From NCBI GenBank assembly GCA_021826565.1, contig JAKAZJ010000019.1, forward strand, positions 1-11,039: a DNA stretch of 11,039 bases. Direction: 5' to 3'. Under the pieces are notes generated by a model. It searched no databases. It saw nothing but the letters and a program-made list of their open reading frames with translations, and was not told the origin of the DNA. Shown here one piece after another: positions 1 through 6,097 of this stretch (position 1 is the first letter of the stretch; each line of letters begins with the position of its first letter). Position numbers and translations under genes: made by a program. The DNA is from Pseudomonadota bacterium. Lineage in GTDB: Bacteria > Pseudomonadota > Alphaproteobacteria > Acetobacterales > Acetobacteraceae.

Positions 1-228
1 TGGGGTTGCGGGGGTGGGTGCGGGGGTGGCCGGCGCGGCGCGCCGTGGCGCGGTCCCCGCGAGCCAGCACAGTTCCGCGCCCAGGCGCTGGATGCGGCGC
101 CAGACCGCGTCCAGCAGCGGCCCGCGCGGGAATGTCCATGGCGCCTGGGCGATAAAGCACGCCAGCAGCAGCCGGAAGACGCCGGTGAGGCTGAAGATCG
201 GCGCGGGACAGGTCTCGGCGGTCGACAC
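1..228 (-). CDS. Unrecognised small protein, N-terminal part, cut by the left edge
   Basis: A minus-strand reading frame starts at a GTG (226-228) and stays open to base 1, giving 76 residues (MSTAETCPAPIFSLTGVFR...). An in-frame stop lies upstream at 262-264 and no other usual start codon lies between, so the GTG is the only candidate start. There is no good Shine-Dalgarno sequence. Residues 13-30 are mildly hydrophobic. Residues 35-58 read as an amphipathic Trp/Arg/Leu helix (GPLLDAVWRRIQRLGAEL), followed by an Ala/Pro/Thr-rich tail. The pattern reminds me of short uncharacterised proteins common in Acetobacteraceae, in which such a helix precedes a proline-rich linker, but that is from memory. 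The C-terminus is outside the window, so function cannot be inferred. It could also be a chance open frame in GC-rich DNA. Confidence 0.45.
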   Translation of the reverse strand, partial: MSTAETCPAPIFSLTGVFRLLLACFIAQAPWTFPRGPLLDAVWRRIQRLGAELCWLAGTAPRRAAPATPAPTPATP

Positions 229-269
229 GGGGTGGGGGCACCGGGGGGAGCGGGCGGGTAGCTATAGGA

Positions 270-299
270 GGGAAACCCTAATGTGGGGTTAGGATTCCC
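270..299. repeat. Nested inverted repeat upstream of the left-edge gene
   Basis: GGGAA at 270-274 pairs with TTCCC at 295-299. Inside it, CCTAA (277-281) pairs with TTAGG (289-293) around a 7-base loop. An alternative pairing, AACCC (274-278) with GGGTT (286-290), is also possible. The element lies 42-71 bases upstream of the GTG of the left-edge gene and is AT-richer than its surroundings. It could be an operator or a 5'-leader hairpin. It has no T-run on either strand, so it is not an obvious terminator. Confidence 0.5.
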
Positions 300-312
300 G
301 GGGCTGGGTAAG

Positions 313-348
313 AAAAACCTGTCGGCTTGTGTCCCCGGCAGCCCCGAC
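313..348 (-). terminator. Possible weak intrinsic terminator (minus strand)
   Basis: Read on the minus strand, GTCGG (348-344) pairs with CCGAC (325-321). The loop is long and imperfect. AGG follows, then five Ts (317-313). It lies about 160 bases downstream of the kinase stop codon, so it could end the protease-kinase transcript or a small RNA. The short stem and large loop make this weak. The rest of the 229-508 gap holds other short dyads, for example GGGTC 427-431 with GACCC 438-442, but no gene that I can support. Confidence 0.25.
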
Positions 349-508
349 GGGCCGAAGCCTCCCGGTGTCATCCCAACCCGCCGAGAGGCTGACGCGCTGC
401 CAAGCTTGAACCTTCCCGTCATGGCCGGGTCAAGGCCGACCCCATTCGGGAGCGCGCGAGGGCGCCGCGACAGGGGAGCCGCGTGAGGCCGAGACGACGG
501 ATCTCGGA

Positions 509-1570
509 CTACCGTTCCAGCAATCGCACCAGCCAGTCCGCCGCACCGAACGCGCCGGATTTCGAGACCACCCGCCGCCCGTGCCAGACCCCGCCGCGCA
601 ACAGCGAGGTGGGCACGCCCGGGGCCAACTGCCCGTCCACCTCCAGCATCGTCGCCCCCAGCCCATCGCACACCGCGCGCAGCGTGTCGCCGCCGGCCAC
701 GGCCAGCACCCCCGGTGGTGCCAGATGGCCCAGCAAGCGGCTGAAAATCCGCGCGATATGTGCCGCCGCCGCGACCCGTGAGGCGCCCGGCGGCACCACC
801 GCCGCCACCGCGGCGCCGCCGGACGCCAGGCGCCGCGCCACCGGTGCCGCGTCCTCGGCATCGCCCCGGGTGATGCGGTGGACGTATTTCCAGGCGGTGG
901 AAAGCTGCGCGACCGAGACCGGATGGTCCGAGCCGATCAGCGCCAGCACCGGTCCCTGCAGCGTTGGGCAGGGAACCGCAGCCGGTCCGGCCAGAGCTCC
1001 GGCCAGCCCCGCGCTGCCGCACCACAACACCCGCCCGGCCAGCACGCGGCCCTCGGCCACCACGGCGTCCAGTTCGGCGTCGGTCTCGGCGTCCCACAGG
1101 CTGACGCCGGCCGGGGCCGGGTCGCCGGGGCGACAGAGGCGCGGAGCGATCCCCTCGGCGGCAAGGGCGGCGGGGAGATCGACGCCGACATCGCGCCACA
1201 AGCCGGCCATGGCGCGGAATTGCCGTCCGCCGGCGGTGACGCGGCCCTGGGCGGGGAAGGCGGGCGCGATCAGGCAATGATCGAAGCTGTCCATGGTGGC
1301 GCCAAGCTCAGCCGCAATGTGCCCGCGCAGCAGGCTGTCGATCTTGCGGAACGCCGGATCGGCCTCCTCCAGCACGGGGGCGAGCAGGGCGGCCAGGCGG
1401 CGCGCGTCGGCGGCGGCCAGATCGCGCGTTCCGGCATCGATCGCGACCGCGTCAGGCAGAGCGGCAAGGGGGGACCAGAACACCGGGATCGGCCCAGCGA
1501 CGGGGACGAACGCCGCCGCCGCATCCAGCGCGCCGGTCAGATCGTCGGCGACCAGCCGCGGCGCGGGCAT
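509..1570 (-). CDS. Four-carbon acid sugar kinase family protein (OtnK/DUF1537-like)
   Basis: This 353-residue protein belongs to the DUF1537 kinase family (SBD_N plus NBD_C domains), whose characterised members phosphorylate 3-oxo-tetronates, threonate or erythronate with ATP. The family marks are visible in order: ADDLTGALD at residues 8-16, KIDSLLRG at 76-83, FPAQGRVTAGG at 105-115, CGSAGLAGAL at 184-193, GGDTLRAV at 293-300, PGVPTSLL near 317 and KSGAFG at 337-342. The C-terminal motifs form the nucleotide-binding half. It is shorter than the roughly 400-430 residues usual for the family, with compact linkers rather than a missing domain. The ATG at 1568-1570 lies 16 bases after the protease stop, suggesting co-transcription. 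The usual partners (acid-sugar dehydrogenase, isomerase, aldolase or PdxA2-like enzyme) are not adjacent, so the substrate cannot be named. The family call is firm; the specific activity is inference. Confidence 0.88.
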   Translation of the reverse strand: MPAPRLVADDLTGALDAAAAFVPVAGPIPVFWSPLAALPDAVAIDAGTRDLAAADARRLAALLAPVLEEADPAFRKIDSLLRGHIAAELGATMDSFDHCLIAPAFPAQGRVTAGGRQFRAMAGLWRDVGVDLPAALAAEGIAPRLCRPGDPAPAGVSLWDAETDAELDAVVAEGRVLAGRVLWCGSAGLAGALAGPAAVPCPTLQGPVLALIGSDHPVSVAQLSTAWKYVHRITRGDAEDAAPVARRLASGGAAVAAVVPPGASRVAAAAHIARIFSRLLGHLAPPGVLAVAGGDTLRAVCDGLGATMLEVDGQLAPGVPTSLLRGGVWHGRRVVSKSGAFGAADWLVRLLER

Positions 1571-1586
1571 GGCCGCGCCGTCCCGC

Positions 1587-3776
1587 TCAGTTGAAACATT
1601 CCAGCGGCACCACGCTCGGCCCGTCCGTCGCGTAGATATCGCGCGGCGTCATGGCCGCCGCCGGGCTGCGCGGCGCGACCAGGATCGACACGCCGAGCGA
1701 ACGGGCGAAGCGCTGCGCCACGTCTCCGCGCACCGCGAAATTGACGTTCTCCGCCGCCGACGGTCGCAGCTGCGCCACGCTGATTCCGATCACCTGGCCC
1801 GATCCATCCAGCACCGGCCCGCCCGAGTTCCCGGGATTGATCGGCGTCTGCATCTGGAACTGCGCCGGGGCGCCGGCGACCTCGGTGGCGGCGACGAAAC
1901 CCGACGAAATTTTCAGCTGCGCGCCCAGATCGAAGCTCAGCGGATAGCCGAGCGCGGTCGCGGTCTCCCCGCCGGCCAGGCGCAGATCCGGGTCGCGGAA
2001 CTGCAACGCCGCGGTGGTCACCCCGTCTTCCTTCAGCACCGCGAGATCGTCGCGCACGTCCTGGCCGATCACGCGCAAGGTCAGCGGCGCGCCGGTATCG
2101 CGCAGCACCGCGACCGAGCCGCAGCCATACACGACATGGTTGTTCGTGAGGATGTAGCCGTCATGGGAGATGAAGAAGCCCGAGCCGCGCGACAGCAGCG
2201 CCCCCGGCTTGGGTCCGGTCAGATGCACCAGATGGGTCCGGCACAGATCGACATGGCCAAGCTGCTGCGTGACCTCGTTGTCGAACCCGGCGCGCAGGTC
2301 GAACACGCATCCCGCGCCGGCGGGCAGCGGGATCGCGGCGGTCGTCTCGGCCGCGACCATCTGGTTGCGGCCCAGCCGGTTCGGTCCCCAGCTGCGCGTG
2401 TTCGAAGGCGAGACGAACAGCTTCACCACCGGAACCCGATAATCGTTCGCCACCGTGAGCGCCGGCGTGCCCGCTTCAGGCGCGGTGTTCTGGGTGTGCG
2501 TCACGGCGGGGCCGCTGGGGCCGTTGAACGCCTGGCCGCCGATCGCGCAGATATTCACCCGGTAGCGATCCTCCTTCGCACCGGAAACGTAGATCGCGCG
2601 CATGTCGTAGTCGCAATGCGGCGCCTGGCCGGGCAGGGGCAGCGCGATATGGGTGCTCTGGCCGGGGCCGAGCGGGGATTGCAGCAGGTTGGGGCCGAAG
2701 CTGTTGCTCGGCGCGTTGCTGGGCGAAAGATAGAAGCCGTGCAACGCCGGACCCTTGGCGTTGCGGATCAGCAAGGATGCCGGTGCCGCGGCGGCGTGAC
2801 CCGGTTGCGGGGCGGCGAACACGGCATCCGAATAGCCACAGACATTCAGCCCAAGCTGGTCGGAGGTGCCGCCATGCTGATAGGTGACGCCAATGTCATA
2901 GAGGCAGCCATCCGCCGGCGGCAGGCGGACCATCTGGCGTTGTCCCGGCATGAGGGTCCCGACCAGATGGTTCACCCCGGCGCCGCGCATTCCGGCGCGG
3001 CGGAACACGGCGCGCAGGATCGGATCCTGGCCGCGATTGACCACGTAGATGTCGGTCGCGCCCTGGGCGCCCGCTTGTGCTTGCGTAGTTGGCCCCGGGG
3101 CTGGCGTCGGGGCGGGGGCTGCCGCCGCGGCTGCGGTGGTTTCCGGGCCGACGAAGCTCTGCTCGTCCAGCGCACACAGATTCACCCCCTGGCGGTATTC
3201 CCGCTGGCCGCCCTGGTAATACGCTTCCATATCGAAAACACAATAATTCGGGCTGACCGCGATCCGCGCCGTCTGCCCCTTGGTCAGCGTGCCGGTCAGC
3301 CGGTTCGGTCCCAGCGAAACCCCCGGCGGCGCCATCGGGATCACGTAGAACCCGGCGATCGGCAGGTTGCCCAGATTCTTGACCGTGACATGACGATCGC
3401 CGCCGGCGGGCGGCGGGGTCGGACCCGCGAACGTGGTGGAGCCGAAGGCGCAGATATCGAGATTGAGCTTGTCGGCATGAGCGCCGCCGGCAAAGGTGAC
3501 ATAGACATCGTGCTGGCAGCCATCGGCGGGGTTGAGGTGGATCACCTGGCGCTGGTCGCGCCCGAGCTGACCGGACAGCACATCGGCGCCCCAGTTGGTG
3601 GTCCCGGGACGGCGGAAATACGCGGCGACGATCGGCGTGTCGCCGGCGTTGACGACCGCAATATTGTAGCGTCCCGTCACCGGTTGCGATCGCGCCGCGC
3701 CGGGCGATGCGAACATGGCCAGCACCGCCAGCGCGAGCGGCGCGACCAGACGGATAATACGAGACGGGGGCGTCAT
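1587..3776 (-). CDS. Secreted trypsin-like serine protease with five N-terminal Cys-paired modules
   Basis: A 729-residue exported protein. The start is taken at the ATG 3774-3776, because GGAG lies 7 bases upstream and a signal peptide follows at once (RIIRLVAPLALAVLAMFASP, residues 6-25, probable cleavage near residue 28). An upstream ATG at 3842 would bury that signal. Five repeated modules occupy residues 37-119, 128-211, 241-323, 333-420 and 438-522. Each has two cysteines exactly 22 apart (87/109, 179/201, 291/313, 388/410, 490/512), an Asp three residues after the first, and an aliphatic-[ND]-aliphatic-Cys ending. An Ala/Pro linker spans 212-239. Residues 526-693 form a trypsin_2/HtrA-like protease with His547 (TNNHVV), Asp577 (DDLAVLK) and Ser651 (GNSGGP), so the triad is complete. 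There is no PDZ domain. It probably acts in the periplasm or outside the cell, with disulfide-closed modules serving for binding. I do not recognise the module; the substrate is unknown. Confidence 0.9.
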   Translation of the reverse strand: MTPPSRIIRLVAPLALAVLAMFASPGAARSQPVTGRYNIAVVNAGDTPIVAAYFRRPGTTNWGADVLSGQLGRDQRQVIHLNPADGCQHDVYVTFAGGAHADKLNLDICAFGSTTFAGPTPPPAGGDRHVTVKNLGNLPIAGFYVIPMAPPGVSLGPNRLTGTLTKGQTARIAVSPNYCVFDMEAYYQGGQREYRQGVNLCALDEQSFVGPETTAAAAAAPAPTPAPGPTTQAQAGAQGATDIYVVNRGQDPILRAVFRRAGMRGAGVNHLVGTLMPGQRQMVRLPPADGCLYDIGVTYQHGGTSDQLGLNVCGYSDAVFAAPQPGHAAAAPASLLIRNAKGPALHGFYLSPSNAPSNSFGPNLLQSPLGPGQSTHIALPLPGQAPHCDYDMRAIYVSGAKEDRYRVNICAIGGQAFNGPSGPAVTHTQNTAPEAGTPALTVANDYRVPVVKLFVSPSNTRSWGPNRLGRNQMVAAETTAAIPLPAGAGCVFDLRAGFDNEVTQQLGHVDLCRTHLVHLTGPKPGALLSRGSGFFISHDGYILTNNHVVYGCGSVAVLRDTGAPLTLRVIGQDVRDDLAVLKEDGVTTAALQFRDPDLRLAGGETATALGYPLSFDLGAQLKISSGFVAATEVAGAPAQFQMQTPINPGNSGGPVLDGSGQVIGISVAQLRPSAAENVNFAVRGDVAQRFARSLGVSILVAPRSPAAAMTPRDIYATDGPSVVPLECFN

Positions 3777-3783
3777 GGGGCGG

Positions 3784-3787
3784 CTCC
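3784..3787 (-). promoter_or_regulatory. Ribosome binding site of the modular protease
   Basis: GGAG on the minus strand, 7 bases before the ATG at 3774-3776. It favours this ATG over the in-frame ATG 66 bases upstream and places the signal peptide at the true N-terminus. Confidence 0.6.
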
Positions 3788-3846
3788 GGAATAAACGCGC
3801 GTCGGCCACGAAACACTGCGCCGGACGCGCCCGGGCCGTCAATCTT

Positions 3847-3874
3847 GTTGCGGGCTATGGTCACGTCCCGCAAC
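3847..3874 (+). repeat. Perfect 8-bp inverted repeat next to the plus-strand terminator
   Basis: GTTGCGGG (3847-3854) and CCCGCAAC (3867-3874) are perfect inverted copies around a 12-base loop. The hairpin ends 3 bases before the terminator stem at 3878. Two adjacent hairpins ending in a T-run are what the 3' part of a small plus-strand RNA would look like. An operator for the protease promoter is an alternative, since the dyad lies 71-98 bases upstream of its ATG. No convincing plus-strand promoter is visible; a GATAAT at 3753-3758 lacks a -35 partner. Confidence 0.45.
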
Positions 3875-3877
3875 GGC

Positions 3878-3915
3878 CGCGGGCACGCGGTCCGTGATGC
3901 CCGCGCGTTTTTTTT
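3878..3915 (+). terminator. Strong intrinsic terminator reading on the plus strand
   Basis: CGCGGGCA (3878-3885) pairs perfectly with TGCCCGCG (3898-3905). The stem can be extended inward by three pairs if A3897 bulges out. Two bases later come eight Ts (3908-3915). This is a textbook Rho-independent terminator for plus-strand transcription. On the minus strand the A-run precedes the hairpin and no T-run follows, so it does not serve the minus-strand cupin gene in the usual way. No plus-strand gene precedes it. It may end an unannotated RNA or block antisense transcription into the cupin operon. Confidence 0.65.
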
Positions 3916-3972
3916 GATTCTGCGCAGCCCGTGCCGTCGCCGGACGGGCCGGCGCAGCGCGGCGCGCGCGGA

Positions 3973-4518
3973 TTATGCCGCCAGGGTGCGGTTGGAGTCC
4001 TCGAACAACTGGCGTGCCTTGGCGGTGTCGTACGGGCGTTCGGTCAGCGCCTCGGCATCCCACTCGCTGCGTTCCTGTTTGAAGAAATCGCCGCCATACA
4101 CATGGATCGCCCCGGTCAGGCGCGGGATCGGGTTCAGCACCGAATGGATGATATCGCGACCCAGCGGGATCGCATCGCGCACCTCGCACGAGCGCGCGCC
4201 GGCGGCTTCCACCCGTCCGTCGGGGCGGCGGCGCCAGAAGATGTTGTCCTCGCGCCCGGTATAGATGCCGATCACCGCCCACATGCGGTGATCATGCGGC
4301 ATGATCGACATCGACGGCCCCCAGACCAGGTTGATGATCGTGAGCGTCTTCGAGCGATGCAGCGGGTAGATCCCGGCGCGCGTCGGTTCGCCCAGCCGGG
4401 CCAGCACAGCGGCCGGATCGGCGACGGCGGCGGCGGTGACATCGCGCACCGCGGTGTGATCGGGGTTCGCCGCCACCGCGGCCTCGCAATCGGCGATGAA
4501 GCGGTCCAGGTCGAACAT
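3973..4518 (-). CDS. Three-histidine cupin, cysteine-dioxygenase-like
   Basis: A 181-residue protein of the double-stranded beta-helix (cupin) superfamily, of the kind described as predicted metal-dependent enzymes related to cysteine dioxygenase. The expected iron ligands are His75 and His77 (PHDHRMWAVIG) and His125 (IIHSVLNP). The glutamate normally found after the HxH in four-ligand cupins is absent, as in thiol dioxygenases of the 3-His type. TGREDNIFWRR (88-98) and AIHVYGGDFF (137-146) are further conserved-looking strands. The ATG at 4516-4518 is preferred because GGAG lies 10 bases upstream. The same frame extends to an ATG at 4614, but the extra 32 residues are low-complexity and overlap the upstream gene. 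It is probably the last gene of a three-gene unit, 53 bases after the helical-repeat gene. The substrate is unknown; a small thiol is possible but unproven. Confidence 0.8.
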   Translation of the reverse strand: MFDLDRFIADCEAAVAANPDHTAVRDVTAAAVADPAAVLARLGEPTRAGIYPLHRSKTLTIINLVWGPSMSIMPHDHRMWAVIGIYTGREDNIFWRRRPDGRVEAAGARSCEVRDAIPLGRDIIHSVLNPIPRLTGAIHVYGGDFFKQERSEWDAEALTERPYDTAKARQLFEDSNRTLAA

Positions 4519-4571
4519 CGGGTTTTCACTCCGGTCGGGGGGAGGGAAGGCTAGCGCGTTTCCCGCCGGGG

Positions 4572-5396
4572 TCAAAGCGGAGTTTGTTCTTCCCCGCCCT
4601 GCTCCGCCCGCCACAGATTATGCCGCGCCGCCGCGCGCCGCAGCGGATCCGCCGGCCCGGTGAAATGGGACAGGGCGTCGCGGTACAACGCCACCGCTTC
4701 GGCCCGGCCGGCACCGCCCAGCGCCAGCAGCGCATTGGCCAGGTTGGTCTCCGCGGTGGCGCGCTGGCGGCCGGCCTCCGGAGCGCCGGCCAGGGCCACG
4801 CGCCCGGCCGCCACGGCCTCGGCCAGCAGCGCCTTGTCGTCGTTCGGCTCGCCCAGAAGGCGCAGCGTGTGGCAGAGATTCTCGGCTGCCAGCGCGGCCT
4901 CGGCGGTGGGCGCGGCGATCGCGGCGAAACCGGCGCGGGCGTCGCGCAGCGTGTTGGCGGCCTCGATCAGCAGGCTGCGTTCATTCATGACGCCGGCCAG
5001 CATGGTCAGGACCGCGCCGCGGTTGCGCAACATTCTGGCCTGGTTCAACGGATCGTCGAACCCGGCCGCTTCATAGGCTTCCAGCGCCGCGCCCAGCGCC
5101 TCCGCGTCCCCGGTGCGCTCACCCAGCACCGCCAGCGCCGCCCCCAGCGTGGCGCTGGCGCGCGGGCCGGGGATCGCCTCCCGCGCCAAGGTCACCGCGG
5201 CATCCAGCGCGTCCAGATCGTCGGTCAGGGCGCCGAGCGCGCGCAGCGCGGCCGATAACGGCAGGGCAATCGCGGCCTGGCGGGCGCGCGGGATCTCGCG
5301 CAGCAGGGCCACCGCCGCGGCCGCCAGCGCCGGATCGCCCTCGGCCTCGGCGCGCAGGCGCAGCGCCTCGGCCGCGGCGATCGGGTCGTCGGACAT
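4572..5396 (-). CDS. TPR-like helical-repeat protein
   Basis: A 274-residue, very Ala/Leu-rich protein made almost entirely of helix pairs. Units of about 35-45 residues with the loose pattern of tetratricopeptide repeats can be seen, for example near 80-112 (LGAALAVLGERTGDAEALGAALEAYEAA broken across two helices), 140-180 and 208-245 (ETNLANALLALGGAGRAEAVALYRDAL). There is no signal peptide, membrane segment or catalytic motif, so it is probably a cytoplasmic scaffold or partner-binding protein. Its ATG (5394-5396) shares one base with the TGA of the upstream CMD-family gene (TGATG), a sign of translational coupling. Residues 113-150 are less repetitive and include FDDPLNQARMLRNRG. The fold assignment is by pattern; a specific role cannot be given. 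Confidence 0.75.
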   Translation of the reverse strand: MSDDPIAAAEALRLRAEAEGDPALAAAAVALLREIPRARQAAIALPLSAALRALGALTDDLDALDAAVTLAREAIPGPRASATLGAALAVLGERTGDAEALGAALEAYEAAGFDDPLNQARMLRNRGAVLTMLAGVMNERSLLIEAANTLRDARAGFAAIAAPTAEAALAAENLCHTLRLLGEPNDDKALLAEAVAAGRVALAGAPEAGRQRATAETNLANALLALGGAGRAEAVALYRDALSHFTGPADPLRRAAARHNLWRAEQGGEEQTPL

Positions 5397-5788
5397 CAGG
5401 CTTCGGCGCGCAACTCGGCGAAAACGCGGCTGGCGGCCAGCAATGCCTCACGCACCAACGGCGCGCCGATATAGCCGGCGAGATGCAGGATCGCTTCCGC
5501 CAGTTCATCTTCCGACCAGCCCTGGTTGCGGGCCATGCGCAGATGGATCGCGAGTTCCGCCTCGCGGCCCATGACGGTGTCGGAGACGACCACGATCAGG
5601 GTGCGGGTCTTCAGGTCCAGGCCGGCGCGGTTCCAGAGCGTGCCGAAGATGGTTTCTGTTGTGACCTCAGCGAATTTCTGCATGATCGGATCGGCATACA
5701 CAGTGCCGTTCAGGCGATCGGCGTAGGCTTCGCCCATCAACTTGCGGCGCATCGCGCGGCCGGCGACGGCGCGGGGGGAGTCGGACAT
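5396..5788 (-). CDS. Carboxymuconolactone decarboxylase (CMD) family protein
   Basis: A 130-residue single-domain CMD-family protein resembling PcaC, the gamma-carboxymuconolactone decarboxylase of the protocatechuate (beta-ketoadipate) pathway. Family signatures are RRKLMGEAYADR (14-25), the GLWxRxGLDxxxRTL-like segment (GTLWNRAGLDLKTRTL, 49-64) and GREAELAIHLRMARNQG (74-90), whose Glu/His cluster (His82) occupies the active-site position. There is no CxxC, so it is not an AhpD-type peroxidase partner. GGAGGA stands 6 bases before the ATG at 5786-5788, a strong ribosome binding site. It is the first gene of the unit that continues with the helical-repeat and cupin genes. No other protocatechuate-pathway gene is nearby, so the reaction may differ from PcaC; the length and motifs are normal for the family. 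Confidence 0.88.
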   Translation of the reverse strand: MSDSPRAVAGRAMRRKLMGEAYADRLNGTVYADPIMQKFAEVTTETIFGTLWNRAGLDLKTRTLIVVVSDTVMGREAELAIHLRMARNQGWSEDELAEAILHLAGYIGAPLVREALLAASRVFAELRAEA

Positions 5789-6040
5789 GGCGGTTCCTCC
5801 GGGTTCTGGTTCGCCCGAGTATCGGCGGCGGGGGGGCTTCCGGCAACCCGGCGCCGCTACCCCCGATCTACACGGAGATGCGGATCGCCGAGGGCTTCAA
5901 AGCGGATCTCGTGGTCGCCAGTACGGTTCGACTCGACAAAACCCAGGAGTGTCGCCCGGTGTCGCATCAGGTCGGCGCCCCTGCGGGGCTGCCAGTCTGT
6001 TATCCGCAGTCCGCTCGACCGAGGCTGTCCAGGGGCTCGG
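5789..6040. other. Intergenic region without a convincing gene
   Basis: Between the CMD-family gene and the hemA terminator there are about 250 bases. They must hold the promoter of the CMD operon, though I cannot pick a clear -35/-10 pair on the minus strand. Open frames exist on both strands over 5857-6120, but each is short, lacks a ribosome binding site and runs into the hemA terminator or hemA itself. The stretch 5870-5950 is less GC-rich than the genes around it and reads passably in two frames, as a decayed gene or mobile-element remnant might. I cannot identify it. Confidence 0.4.
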
Positions 6041-6087
6041 AAAAGCGGCCCGCCGCGGATGATGACCGGGCGCGGTCGGTGGGCCGC
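6041..6087 (-). terminator. Intrinsic terminator downstream of hemA
   Basis: On the minus strand GCGGCCC (6087-6081) pairs with GGGCCGC (6051-6045), immediately followed by TTTT (6044-6041). The loop contains a second pairing, CCGCG (6075-6071) with CGCGG (6057-6053), so the whole folds as an extended stem. It begins 11 bases after the hemA stop codon, where a terminator is expected, and separates hemA from the CMD operon. The T-run is short. Confidence 0.55.
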
Positions 6088-6097
6088 TGCCCCTTCG

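Noticed and set aside
301..480. Known riboswitch, signal recognition particle RNA or RNase P RNA in the left gap
   Set aside because: I looked for the conserved cores of the common classes (cobalamin, TPP, FMN, guanidine, SAM, SRP small RNA) on both strands and found only isolated short matches without the required arrangement.
1293..3794. Long open frame of 833 codons on the plus strand
   Set aside because: It lies wholly opposite the protease and part of the kinase, has an Arg/Ala/Gly/His-biased composition typical of antisense GC-rich frames and shows no domain. The minus-strand genes have clear motifs.
4519..4614. N-terminal extension of the cupin to an ATG at 4614
   Set aside because: The extra residues are low-complexity, overlap the helical-repeat gene, and the ATG at 4518 has its own ribosome binding site and starts a natural-looking helix.
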